This document shows positions 31,996-40,898 of a DNA stretch of 64,000 bases, piece by piece. The position numbers and the translations under genes were made by a program. The notes under the pieces are model-generated. The model searched no databases and had not been told where the DNA came from. It saw only the letters and a program-made list of their open reading frames with translations. The stretch's first letter is position 1. The number at the start of each line of letters is the position of its first letter. This DNA comes from Bacillota bacterium. GTDB taxonomy: Bacteria > Bacillota > Bacilli > Paenibacillales > NBRC-103111. Where the stretch lies: positions 186,001 to 250,000 of the forward strand of contig JAEWGW010000025.1 of the NCBI GenBank assembly GCA_023388055.1, given 5' to 3'.

Positions 31996-33699
31996 ATGAC
32001 ATTAAGCCTGGTAATGATGTTTGTTCAACTGTTTTTTGCCGTGGTAATCGGCTTGTACTTCTGGAATTTGCTGCGTACCCAGCAGAGCAACCGGTCAGCG
32101 GTGGATAAGGAATCCAAGAAGGAGCTGGATAAGCTCAGGAAGCTGCGCTCCATTTCCTTGACCAAGCCTCTTTCGGAAAAGACAAGACCATCGTCCTTAT
32201 CCGATATTGTGGGGCAAAAGGAAGGGCTGAAGGCGTTGAAGGCGGCGCTGTGCGGGCCAAATCCCCAGCATGTCATTATTTACGGCCCTCCGGGAGTAGG
32301 CAAAACAGCTGCGGCCCGGGTAGTGCTGGAGGAGGCCAAGAAAAACCAGTCCTCCCCTTTCCGCAATGATGCCAAGTTTACGGAGATTGACGCCACAACC
32401 GCCCGTTTTGACGAACGGGGGATTGCCGACCCGCTGATCGGCTCCGTCCATGATCCCATCTATCAGGGAGCGGGGGCTATGGGGGTAGCGGGCATTCCCC
32501 AGCCCAAGCCGGGTGCCGTCACGAAAGCCCACGGGGGCATTCTGTTCATTGATGAAATCGGGGAGCTTCACCCCACCCAAATGAACAAGCTGCTGAAGGT
32601 GCTGGAGGACCGGAAGGTGTTCCTCGAATCCGCCTATTATAATTCGGAGGATAACGGCATTCCGGGATATATCCATGATATCTTCCAGAATGGCCTTCCC
32701 GCGGACTTCCGGCTGGTTGGAGCCACCACAAGAACGCCTCAGGAGATTCCGCCTGCAATCCGTTCCCGTTGTATGGAAATCTTCTTTCGACCGCTGCTGC
32801 CCGATGAGATTGGCCAGATTGCCTCCGGCGCGTTGAAGAAAATCGGCTATGCGGAGAATCCGCAGGCGGTGGAGGTGATCAAGAAGTACGCCACCAATGG
32901 CCGTGAAGCGGTAAATGTGATTCAATTGGCGGCAGGGCTGGCCATGACGGACAACCGCAGTGAGGTATCGCCGACGGATGTGGAGTGGGTAGTGAACAGC
33001 AGCCAGATTCCTCCCCGGCCCGAGCGCAAGGTGCCCGCGGAGCCCAAGGTGGGGTTTGTGAACGGTTTGGCGGTATACGGTCCCAATCTAGGCACCCTGC
33101 TGGAAATTGAAGTGACGGCTATTCCTGCTCCGGCGGGCAAAGGCACCTTCACCATCACCGGCGTTGTGGATGAGGAGGATATCGGCGGCGGCTCCAGAAC
33201 CCTGCGGCGTAAAAGCATGGCCAGGGGTTCGGTGGAAAATGTGCTGACCCTGCTGCGCAGCCTCGGCTTCCGTCCTTACGACTTCGATCTTCATATTAAC
33301 TTCCCCGGCGGCATTCCCATCGACGGCCCGTCGGCTGGCGTTTCCATGGCGACAGCCATCACGTCGGCACTGACCCAAATTCCGGTGGACAACCGTTTGG
33401 CCATGACCGGTGAGGTCAGCATCCACGGACGCGTCAAGCCGGTGGGAGGTGTGGTGGCCAAGGTGGAGGCCGCCTTCCAGGCCGGTGCTGTGAAGGTTCT
33501 GGTGCCGAAGGAAAACTACCAGGACACCTTCGCCAGCCTTCAGGGGCTGAAGGTGGTGGCAGTGGATACCGTCCAGGAGGTGCTGCAGGAATCCCTTGGA
33601 ATCCGGTTCCAGGAGCCTGCTCCGGCCCCTTCCGTCCTTTCGGCGGATATACTCACCGCGGCCCCGGCGCCCTTTTTCCATGCAGGACCGAAGGAATAA
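31996..33699 (+). CDS. lonB: ATP-dependent protease LonB (sporulation type)
   Basis: The 567-residue LonB has an N-terminal membrane helix (LVMMFVQLFFAVVIGLYFW) in place of the LonA substrate domain. An AAA+ module follows with Walker A GPPGVGKTAAAR and Walker B ILFIDEIGEL, and a C-terminal protease domain with catalytic Ser in DGPSAGVSMATA and Lys in VLVPKENYQ. In B. subtilis LonB acts in the forespore under sigma-F. The ATG at 31996 is 8 nt after GGAGG; the ATG 6 nt earlier is too close. It lies just upstream of lonA as in Bacillus. Confidence 0.96.
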   Translation: MTLSLVMMFVQLFFAVVIGLYFWNLLRTQQSNRSAVDKESKKELDKLRKLRSISLTKPLSEKTRPSSLSDIVGQKEGLKALKAALCGPNPQHVIIYGPPGVGKTAAARVVLEEAKKNQSSPFRNDAKFTEIDATTARFDERGIADPLIGSVHDPIYQGAGAMGVAGIPQPKPGAVTKAHGGILFIDEIGELHPTQMNKLLKVLEDRKVFLESAYYNSEDNGIPGYIHDIFQNGLPADFRLVGATTRTPQEIPPAIRSRCMEIFFRPLLPDEIGQIASGALKKIGYAENPQAVEVIKKYATNGREAVNVIQLAAGLAMTDNRSEVSPTDVEWVVNSSQIPPRPERKVPAEPKVGFVNGLAVYGPNLGTLLEIEVTAIPAPAGKGTFTITGVVDEEDIGGGSRTLRRKSMARGSVENVLTLLRSLGFRPYDFDLHINFPGGIPIDGPSAGVSMATAITSALTQIPVDNRLAMTGEVSIHGRVKPVGGVVAKVEAAFQAGAVKVLVPKENYQDTFASLQGLKVVAVDTVQEVLQESLGIRFQEPAPAPSVLSADILTAAPAPFFHAGPKE

Positions 33700-33818
33700 C
33701 GTAACATATTGAATGTCTGTCTATCCTTGAACCGGAGTGCTGCTGCGAACCTTGGCGGTGCGTCCGGTTGTTTTGTTTGGGTAAGATAACAGGGGAGCAA
33801 TGGGGGAGTACCGCGGAA

Positions 33819-33848
33819 TTGGTGTTTTAAAATAACATTTGATACAAT
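33819..33848 (+). promoter_or_regulatory. Sigma-A promoter of lonA
   Basis: TTGGTG (33819-33824), 18 bp and TACAAT (33843-33848), 45 nt before the lonA start. Confidence 0.6.
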
Positions 33849-33892
33849 GGGGTCACGAGTTTGTTGTTTTGACCAAATGGAGGTGTCATGCA

Positions 33893-36235
33893 ATGGTGCC
33901 GAATGCCAATAAAGGGAAGTTTCGCAAGATTCCCCTTTTGCCTTTGCGCGGTCTGCTTGTTTATCCCAGCATGGTGCTGCATCTGGACGTGGGCCGGGAA
34001 AAATCCGTCAAGGCACTGGAAAAGGCCATGGTGGAGGACAGTCTGATTCTCCTGTGCTCCCAGTCCGAGATGAACATTGAGGAACCGACGAAAGAAGATA
34101 TATACCGCGTGGGTACCGTTTCCCGCGTGCGCCAGATGCTGAAGCTGCCTAACGGCACCATTCGGGTCCTGGTGGAAGGGGTCAACCGGGCCGAGATTAT
34201 GGAGTTTGTCAACAACGACGAGTTCTATGAGGTGGCCATCCGGGAATGGCACGAGAAGCCGGTGGAGGATCCCGAAATCGACGCGCTGATGCGCTCCGTG
34301 CTGGGCCAGTTTGAGCATTATATCAATCTGTCCAAGAAGGTTACGCCGGAGACGCTGGCGGCTGTATCGGATATTGACGAGCCGGGAAGGCTGGCGGATG
34401 TGATCTGCAGTCATCTTTCTCTTAAAATCAAGGATAAGCAGGATATTCTCGAAACGCTGGATGTGCGGCAGCGCCTGGAGAAGCTGCTGGATTTCCTGAA
34501 TAACGAGCGTGAGGTTCTGGAGCTGGAGCGGAAGATTAACCAGCGGGTCAAGAAGCAGATGGAGAAAACCCAGAAGGAATATTATCTCCGGGAGCAGATG
34601 AAGGCCATCCAGAAGGAACTGGGCGAGAAGGAAGGCCGGGCCGGCGAGGTGGATGAGCTGCGGAGCCAACTGGAGGGCAAGGAGCTGCCGGAGAAGGTCC
34701 GGGAGAAGGTGGAGAAGGAGATCGACCGCCTGGAAAAAATGCCTGCCTCCTCCGCAGAGGGCGGTGTGATCCGCAACTATATCGATTGGCTGTTGGGCCT
34801 TCCCTGGGGCAAGCTGACCGAGGATGATCTGGACATTATCCGTGCGGAAGAGATTCTGAACGAGGATCATTACGGGCTGGAGAAGCCCAAGGAACGGGTG
34901 CTGGAATATCTGGCGGTGCAGAAGCTGGTGAAGCGCCTGAAAGGACCGATTCTTTGTCTGGTTGGGCCTCCGGGTGTTGGTAAAACCTCCATTGCCCGTT
35001 CCATCGCCAGGTCCTTGGGACGGCAGTTTATCCGGCTTTCCCTGGGCGGCGTCCGGGACGAAGCGGAAATCCGCGGCCACCGCAGAACCTATGTGGGAGC
35101 GATGCCGGGACGGATCATTCAAGGCATGAAAACTGCAGGCACGATGAATCCGGTGGTGCTGCTGGACGAAATCGACAAGATGGCTATGGACTTCCGCGGC
35201 GATCCTGCGTCCGCTTTGCTGGAGGTGCTGGACCCGGAGCAGAACAATACCTTCAGTGATCATTTTATTGAGCTGCCCTTCGACCTGTCCAAGGTGATGT
35301 TCATTACCACGGCCAACGCCGCGCATAATATCCCCCGGCCCCTCTTGGACCGGATGGAGATGCTGTATATTCCGGGTTATACGGAAATTGAGAAGCTGAA
35401 GATCGCCGAACGGTATCTCTTGCCCAAGCAGAAGCGGGAGCATGGCCTGGAGGAGGAGCAGCTGCAAGCCGGAGAGGATACGCTCCTGCAGGTGGTCCGG
35501 GAATACACCCGGGAAGCAGGGGTGCGGAATCTGGAGCAGCAGGTGGCCAGTCTCTGCCGGAAAGCCGCCAAGGAGATTGTGAAGGACCCCGAGAAAAAAG
35601 TTGTGATGACCGGGGAGCTTCTGAAGGAATATCTGGGTCCGGCCAAGTTCCGCTACGGTATGGCCGAAGAGAAGGACCAGGTGGGAGCCGTTACCGGCCT
35701 GGCCTGGACAGAGGTTGGCGGAGATACGCTGGTTATTGAAGTGACGGTGATGCCCGGCACAGGCAAGCTGACCCTAACCGGCAAGCTGGGCGATGTGATG
35801 AAGGAGTCGGCACAGGCGGCCTTCAGCTATACCCGGTCACGGGTGAACGAGCTGAACATCCCGGCCGATTTCCACGAGAAAAATGATATTCATATCCATA
35901 TTCCGGAAGGGGCTATCCCCAAGGACGGGCCTTCCGCAGGCATCACCATGGCGACCGCTCTGATCTCCGCTTTGACCAACGTGCCGGTTTCCCGCCATGT
36001 GGCTATGACCGGGGAGATCACCCTCCGCGGACGGGTGCTGCCTATCGGCGGGCTGAAGGAGAAGTCCCTGGCCGCCCACCGGGCCGGCATCCGGACTGTC
36101 CTGATGCCTAAGGACAATGAGAAGGATCTGGAGGAAATCCCCGAGAGCATCCGGGAAGCCATGACCTTTATTCCAGTGGGGCATATGGATGAAGTTTTGA
36201 AGCACGCTCTTGTACAACTCATTCCCCAAACGTGA
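33893..36235 (+). CDS. lonA: ATP-dependent protease LonA
   Basis: The 780-residue soluble protease has the LAN substrate domain (IPLLPLRGLLVYPSMVLHLDVGREKS), a coiled-coil helical region with REQMKAIQKELGE, and the AAA+ module with Walker A GPPGVGKTSIA and Walker B VVLLDEIDKM. The protease domain has Ser in DGPSAGITMATAL and Lys in VLMPKDNEKDL. It degrades misfolded and regulatory proteins in the cytoplasm. The ATG at 33893 follows TGGAGGTG; the frame extends upstream without homology. Confidence 0.97.
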   Translation: MVPNANKGKFRKIPLLPLRGLLVYPSMVLHLDVGREKSVKALEKAMVEDSLILLCSQSEMNIEEPTKEDIYRVGTVSRVRQMLKLPNGTIRVLVEGVNRAEIMEFVNNDEFYEVAIREWHEKPVEDPEIDALMRSVLGQFEHYINLSKKVTPETLAAVSDIDEPGRLADVICSHLSLKIKDKQDILETLDVRQRLEKLLDFLNNEREVLELERKINQRVKKQMEKTQKEYYLREQMKAIQKELGEKEGRAGEVDELRSQLEGKELPEKVREKVEKEIDRLEKMPASSAEGGVIRNYIDWLLGLPWGKLTEDDLDIIRAEEILNEDHYGLEKPKERVLEYLAVQKLVKRLKGPILCLVGPPGVGKTSIARSIARSLGRQFIRLSLGGVRDEAEIRGHRRTYVGAMPGRIIQGMKTAGTMNPVVLLDEIDKMAMDFRGDPASALLEVLDPEQNNTFSDHFIELPFDLSKVMFITTANAAHNIPRPLLDRMEMLYIPGYTEIEKLKIAERYLLPKQKREHGLEEEQLQAGEDTLLQVVREYTREAGVRNLEQQVASLCRKAAKEIVKDPEKKVVMTGELLKEYLGPAKFRYGMAEEKDQVGAVTGLAWTEVGGDTLVIEVTVMPGTGKLTLTGKLGDVMKESAQAAFSYTRSRVNELNIPADFHEKNDIHIHIPEGAIPKDGPSAGITMATALISALTNVPVSRHVAMTGEITLRGRVLPIGGLKEKSLAAHRAGIRTVLMPKDNEKDLEEIPESIREAMTFIPVGHMDEVLKHALVQLIPQT

Positions 36236-36310
36236 TGAAGCACTGAAATCCAATCCGGGGCTTTGTTTGGGGGAGCACCGGATAAAAGCAAGTTGGAGAG
36301 GTTGAATCCT

Positions 36311-36934
36311 TTGAAGATTATGAACGCAGAATTTATTATCAGCGCGGTTAGCCCCGCACAATACCCTCTTGACGCTCTGCCGGAGGTTGCTCTGGCAGGG
36401 CGCTCCAATGTCGGCAAAAGCTCCCTGATCAACCGGTTGATCAACCGGAAGAACCTGGCCCGGACAAGCTCCCAGCCCGGCAAAACCCAAACCCTGAACT
36501 ATTACCGCATTAATGATGTGTTATACTTTGTGGATCTTCCGGGTTACGGCTATGCCAAGGTGTCCAAAACCAGACGGGAGGAATGGGGCAAGTTTATTGA
36601 AGGTTATCTGACAGAGCGGGAGGAGCTGAAGCTCCTGGTCCACCTCATTGACCTGCGCCATCCCCCTACCGCCGACGATATTGCCATGTACGAATGGTCC
36701 AAGCATATCGGCTTGACCGTTTGTGTAGTCGGCACCAAGGCGGACAAGATCTCCAAGGGCCATTGGCCCAAACATGCCAAAATCATCAAGGACCAGCTCG
36801 GTTTTGATCCGCGGGATTCCTTTGTGGTGTTTTCCTCGGAAACCGGCAAGGGCCGGGAGGAGCTTTGGGAGATTATCCGCGAGAAGGCAGGTCTGCCGGC
36901 GGAGCAAGAGGAACAAGCGCCTAAGGCGCCTTGA
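36311..36934 (+). CDS. ysxC: Ribosome biogenesis GTPase YsxC/EngB
   Basis: The 207-residue GTPase has G1 GRSNVGKSSL, G2 in ARTSSQPGKTQT, G3 DLPGYG and G4 TKAD, with the TRREEW helix of the EngB group. It acts in assembly of the large ribosomal subunit. I start it at TTG 36311: GGAGAGG stands 9 nt upstream, and the resulting MKIM-NAEFIISAV lines up with the B. subtilis start, whereas the ATG at 36320 is 18 nt from the ribosome site. It follows lonA by 75 nt, as in Bacillus. Confidence 0.95.
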   Translation: MKIMNAEFIISAVSPAQYPLDALPEVALAGRSNVGKSSLINRLINRKNLARTSSQPGKTQTLNYYRINDVLYFVDLPGYGYAKVSKTRREEWGKFIEGYLTEREELKLLVHLIDLRHPPTADDIAMYEWSKHIGLTVCVVGTKADKISKGHWPKHAKIIKDQLGFDPRDSFVVFSSETGKGREELWEIIREKAGLPAEQEEQAPKAP

Positions 36935-36949
36935 TGAATTGTAGTGTCC

Positions 36950-36985
36950 AAAGAGCAAGAAGCCTTGAGCTTCCTGCTCTTTTTC
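36950..36985 (+). terminator. Terminator after ysxC
   Basis: AAAGAGCA-A-GAAGC, loop CTTGA, GCTTC-C-TGCTCTTTTT. Confidence 0.9.
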
Positions 36986-37042
36986 CCATTTTCCGGCCAT
37001 AGAATAAATACAGGCTATCGGAAATGGGAAGGAGAGAGTGGG

Positions 37043-37573
37043 ATGAGAAGAAGGTGGTCCGGCTTCTGGCTTGCTGTGATGCTGTTTGTCCTGTTCGCCG
37101 CCATGCCCCTGTGGCAGCTGGCCGATTGGCGGTCTGCCAAACGGGAGAAGGAGGAGGCGGTGGTGCTGCTGTACCAGGTTGCTTTGTTCCAGATGGAAAT
37201 GATGGGCAGCGCCATCGCTCAAAAAAGCGCCCCGTCCGGCACAGCGGAGCTGGAGGAGTGGAGACGGGCGCTGTTCTCGGCGGCTTATACCCATGAGCGG
37301 TTAAGCACCGCCGTTCACGGCAGCGTACCGGAGAAGCTGGAGGGGCTGGAAACACTGATGCAATGGATTATAAGAGTGCAGGTAGGAGGCGCGAGGCCTC
37401 TTGTGAAGGAGGAGGCGGAGCTGTTGAAGCAAGCCGCCCCGCTTTGCGGCAAGCTGGTGGAGGCATACGGAAGGCTGATGGACGGCAGCTCCAGTGTTTC
37501 GGAGCCGGCAGGCAGCGAACTGAAGAAAACCAATGCAGAGCTTGCAGAAATGGTCAAAAAGAAATTAAAATAA
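37043..37573 (+). CDS. Hypothetical membrane-anchored helical protein
   Basis: This 176-residue protein of unknown family has an N-terminal membrane anchor (FWLAVMLFVLFAAMPLW) and then a mostly helical exported part rich in Glu, Ala and Lys, ending in a charged helix (ELKKTNAELAEMVKKKLK). The start ATG at 37043 follows AAGGAG. It sits alone between the ysxC terminator and the hem promoter, at the place where Bacillus has only a short gap. No function is proposed. Confidence 0.7.
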   Translation: MRRRWSGFWLAVMLFVLFAAMPLWQLADWRSAKREKEEAVVLLYQVALFQMEMMGSAIAQKSAPSGTAELEEWRRALFSAAYTHERLSTAVHGSVPEKLEGLETLMQWIIRVQVGGARPLVKEEAELLKQAAPLCGKLVEAYGRLMDGSSSVSEPAGSELKKTNAELAEMVKKKLK

Positions 37574-37661
37574 ACAGTGGACGGATGATTCCAAACTTGG
37601 AAAGACAAACTAAATAGTGGGCACCTGCTGTAAGCCTGTTCAAGATTTGGACACAGTTATT

Positions 37662-37691
37662 TAAGAATCATTCTAATAAGTATGATATAAT
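37662..37691 (+). promoter_or_regulatory. hem operon promoter with PerR-like box
   Basis: TAAGAATCATTCTAA (37662-37676) matches the PerR/Per box TTATAATNATTATAA at 11 of 14 fixed positions. It lies over the -35 region of an extended -10 promoter, TGA-TATAAT (37683-37691). In B. subtilis hemAXCDBL is repressed by PerR, so peroxide control of this operon is likely. Confidence 0.65.
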
Positions 37692-37762
37692 TTGAACAAA
37701 GTGTTAGTCTTGCAATAACATATAGAGTAAGATCCACAGACAAAGAGAAGGCGGGTGTACAT

Positions 37763-39166
37763 GTGCACATTGTGACGGTGGGACTTAATCATAGAACCGC
37801 TCCTGTTGAAATCCGGGAGAAATTCACCTTTGCGCCCGACCGGCTTCCCGATGCGCTGGAGGTTCTTAAAGATACCAAAAGTGTGCTGGAATGTGTCATC
37901 GTGGGCACCTGTAACCGCACTGAAGTGTACGCGGCTGTTGACCGCAAATATAAATCGGGGCTTTTCCTCCGGAGCTTCCTGGAGCAGTGGTTCCAGGTTC
38001 CGCGGAGCGAATTCGAGCCCTATCTGTATGTATATGAAGATAATCTGGCTGTGGAGCATCTGTTTCGGGTGGCATCCGGATTGGATTCCATGATTATCGG
38101 GGAAACGCAGATTCTCGGCCAGGTCAAGGACGCATTCCTGCTGTCCCAACGGGAAGGGGTCACAGGAACACTCCTTAATACCTTATTTAAACAGGCGGTG
38201 ACCTTCGCTAAACGGGCCCATGCAGAAACCTCTATCGGTGAAAATCCGGTTTCCGTCAGTTATGCTGCGGTGGAGCTGGGCAAGCGGATCCTGCACGGTC
38301 TGGAGCATAAGAATGCGTTGATCATCGGCGCCGGCAAAATGAGTGAGCTGACGGCCAAACATCTCCAGGGAGCGGGCGTCAACGGCCTGATGGTGGTGAA
38401 CCGTACGCTTCAGAATGCCATGCAGCTGGCTTCCCGCTTCCAGGGAACCGCCCATCCATACGGGCAGCTGCTGGAGCTGCTGCCGGAGGCGGATATCGTC
38501 ATCAGCTCCTCCGGCTCCCAGGAGTTTGTTCTGGACCAGGAGCAGGTCCGCCAGACACTGCAGAACCGTGAAGCCAACCGCCCGCTGTTTATGGTGGACA
38601 TTGCCGTTCCCCGCAACCTGGATCCGGCCATCGGAGAGCTGCCGGGTGTGCACCTCTTTGATATCGATGATCTGGAGTCCCTGGTGGAGTCCAATCTGGA
38701 GGGGCGGCGCCGGGAAGCGGACAAGCTGACGGCGGAGATTGAGCGGGAGGCTGCGGACTTCCAGCAGTGGATGAAGACCCTGAAGGTCACCCCCGTGATC
38801 CGGGCGCTCCAGGAGAAATCCAACCGGATCTATGAAGAGACCATGGAGAGTATGATGAAGAAGCTGCCCGGCCTTGATGAGCGGGAGCAGAAGGTGATCC
38901 GCAAGCTGGCCAAGAGCATTGTCAACCAGATGATGCGCGATCCCATTCTAAGGGTGAAGGAAATGGCCGGAGGCCGTTACGGGGAAGAGGCGCTGGGAAT
39001 GTTTACGGAGCTGTTCGCTCTGGAAGGGATCCTTACGGAGCAGGAGGAGGCCGAGGCGCCCTCCGGCACCATTGCCGGGCGGATGGCAGGGAAGAGCAGC
39101 CAGGAGCTGGGTAGTATGCCGGCCCTGCTGGCACGCAACGGGACGGAAGCAATGGCGGGTTCGTGA
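37763..39166 (+). CDS. hemA: Glutamyl-tRNA reductase
   Basis: The 467-residue first enzyme of C5 tetrapyrrole synthesis reduces Glu-tRNA to glutamate-1-semialdehyde. Conserved parts are VGLNHRTAPVEIREK, the nucleophilic Cys in GTCNRTEVY, GLDSMIIGETQILGQVK and the NADPH site LIIGAGKMSELTAKHL. A helical dimerisation domain ends the protein, with an extra C-terminal tail of about 30 residues (EEAEAPSG...). The start is GTG at 37763 with a weak ribosome site. It heads the hem operon behind a PerR-like box. Confidence 0.96.
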   Translation: MHIVTVGLNHRTAPVEIREKFTFAPDRLPDALEVLKDTKSVLECVIVGTCNRTEVYAAVDRKYKSGLFLRSFLEQWFQVPRSEFEPYLYVYEDNLAVEHLFRVASGLDSMIIGETQILGQVKDAFLLSQREGVTGTLLNTLFKQAVTFAKRAHAETSIGENPVSVSYAAVELGKRILHGLEHKNALIIGAGKMSELTAKHLQGAGVNGLMVVNRTLQNAMQLASRFQGTAHPYGQLLELLPEADIVISSSGSQEFVLDQEQVRQTLQNREANRPLFMVDIAVPRNLDPAIGELPGVHLFDIDDLESLVESNLEGRRREADKLTAEIEREAADFQQWMKTLKVTPVIRALQEKSNRIYEETMESMMKKLPGLDEREQKVIRKLAKSIVNQMMRDPILRVKEMAGGRYGEEALGMFTELFALEGILTEQEEAEAPSGTIAGRMAGKSSQELGSMPALLARNGTEAMAGS

Positions 39167-39285
39167 GGCGGACCCGCTTCTTTTGCCATTATGGGACTTT
39201 CCCTAATTTGGAAGCGCATTGAACTGCAGTCAAGGGACCGAAGAGGAAACGGGATTTTCATCATGGGATGTGGATGTGAGCCGGC

Positions 39286-39972
39286 ATGGAAGGATATTTC
39301 CCCGTGCTGCTGCGGCTGGAGGACAAGCCCTGCCTGGTTGTAGGCGGGGGTCCGGTTGCGGAGCGGCGGATTGCCTCGCTGATGGAGGCGAAGGCGAAGG
39401 TCAGGGTAGTCAGCCCGAGCATAACCGGAGCCATTAGGCAATGGGCGGAAGAGGGTATGCTGGAAGCGGTGGAGCGGGCATATTTGCCAGGAGACCAGGA
39501 AGGGATGTACTTGGTTGTGGCCGCCACTGATGATGCCGGCGTCAATGACGCGGTGCTGGAGCTGGCGCGCCGCCATAACCGTGCTGTCAATATGGTGGAA
39601 CGGCCGGAGCTGGGGGACTTTATTGTCCCCTCTGTTGTGCGCAGGGGCAAGCTTGTCATTGCCGTGTCCACTCTAGGTGCCAGTCCTTCTGTTGCCGCTT
39701 CCGTAAGGCGGCAGATTGAGGCTTGCTTCGGTGAGGAGTATGAGACCTACCTGGATTTCTTAAGCGAATTCCGCCTGCGCACCCAGGAGCTGGTGCAGGA
39801 TACCCGGGCGCGGCAGGAACTGTACCGTTCGGTTCTGCAGGAGAATGTGCTGGAGAAAATCAAAAACGGCGAATTTGAAGACTGGAGAAGCCGGGTGATG
39901 AGCCAGATGGATGGTTGTCCTCCATCCGGACCGGTTTCTCCCGACGGAGGAGAAGCATGCGCAAAATTGTAA
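39286..39972 (+). CDS. Precorrin-2 dehydrogenase/sirohydrochlorin ferrochelatase-like (SirC/Met8p)
   Basis: The 228-residue protein matches the N-terminal half of CysG. The NAD site is in FPVLLRLEDKPCLVVGGGPVAERRIASLMEAKAKVRVVSP, then YLVVAATDDAGVNDAV, VERPELGDFIVPSVVRRGKLVIAVSTLGASPSVA. It oxidises precorrin-2 to sirohydrochlorin and may insert iron to give siroheme. It stands where B. subtilis has hemX; no hemX is found. Its end overlaps hemC by 16 nt. The ribosome site is weak (GGATGTG). Confidence 0.92.
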   Translation: MEGYFPVLLRLEDKPCLVVGGGPVAERRIASLMEAKAKVRVVSPSITGAIRQWAEEGMLEAVERAYLPGDQEGMYLVVAATDDAGVNDAVLELARRHNRAVNMVERPELGDFIVPSVVRRGKLVIAVSTLGASPSVAASVRRQIEACFGEEYETYLDFLSEFRLRTQELVQDTRARQELYRSVLQENVLEKIKNGEFEDWRSRVMSQMDGCPPSGPVSPDGGEACAKL

Positions 39973-40898
39973 TCGGTACCCGGCAGAGCGCCTTGGCGTT
40001 GACCCAAAGCGGACAGGTGGTGGAGCTGCTGCGGGAAGCGGCCCGCAGGACCGGAGTGGAGGCCGAGTTTGAGCTGAAGAAGATCGTGACCAAGGGCGAC
40101 CGGATTCTGGATGTTTCCTTGTCCAAGGTTGGCGGCAAAGGCCTGTTTGTGAAGGAGATTGAACATGCTCTTCTGGAGGAAGAGATTGATTTGGCTATAC
40201 ATAGCATGAAAGACATGCCCGCAGAGCTTCCGGAAGGGCTGGTCATCGGAGGGGTGCCCCCGCGTGAGGATCCCAGGGACTGCCTAATTACCGGAACCGG
40301 TGGAGGCTTCGAGACCTTGCCTGCCGGTGCGCGGGTGGGTACCTCCAGCCTGCGGCGGGCATGCCAGCTGAAGGCGGCCCGGCCCGATCTTGTGATTGAG
40401 GTGCTTCGCGGCAACATCGATTCCCGGCTGCGCAGGCTGGAAACCGGAGAGATGGATGCCGTCATCCTGGCAGCAGCCGGTCTGCACCGCATGGACTGGC
40501 AGCACCGGATTTCCGAATATCTGGAGCCGGAGCTATGTCTGCCTGCCGTTGGCCAAGGAGCCTTGGCCATTGAATGCCGCAGCGGGGATACCTTTATTCT
40601 GGAGCTGCTGGCTGCGGTTACCCATGAGGAGACCCGCCGGGCGGTAGCGGCCGAACGCAGCTTTTTGGATACCTTGCAGGGAGGCTGTCAGGTGCCTATT
40701 GGGGCATATGCCGCCTTTCTTCCCGATGGACAGCTTTCCCTTACGGGTATGGTGGGGGAGCCGGACGGCAGCGTACTGCTCAAGGATACCCTTACGGGTC
40801 ATGATCCCGAAGCAATAGGCAGCCGGTTAGCCGGTGCATTGATCAGCCGGGGAGCCGACCGGATTCTGGCGAAGGTGAGGAGTGAAGCGCATGATTAA
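39957..40898 (+). CDS. hemC: Hydroxymethylbilane synthase
   Basis: The 313-residue porphobilinogen deaminase joins four porphobilinogens. KIVIGTRQSALALTQ starts the first domain. The substrate Arg/Lys motifs DLAIHSMKDMPAE and GTSSLRRACQL follow. The dipyrromethane cofactor Cys lies in LQGGCQVPIGA. The ATG at 39957 follows GGAGGAG, inside the end of the sirC-like gene. The last codons overlap the next gene. Confidence 0.96.
   Translation: MRKIVIGTRQSALALTQSGQVVELLREAARRTGVEAEFELKKIVTKGDRILDVSLSKVGGKGLFVKEIEHALLEEEIDLAIHSMKDMPAELPEGLVIGGVPPREDPRDCLITGTGGGFETLPAGARVGTSSLRRACQLKAARPDLVIEVLRGNIDSRLRRLETGEMDAVILAAAGLHRMDWQHRISEYLEPELCLPAVGQGALAIECRSGDTFILELLAAVTHEETRRAVAAERSFLDTLQGGCQVPIGAYAAFLPDGQLSLTGMVGEPDGSVLLKDTLTGHDPEAIGSRLAGALISRGADRILAKVRSEAHD

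Noticed and set aside
33827..35467. 546-codon minus-strand open frame opposite lonA
   Set aside because: Leu/His/Gln-rich antisense of a high-GC gene; no ribosome site or domain.
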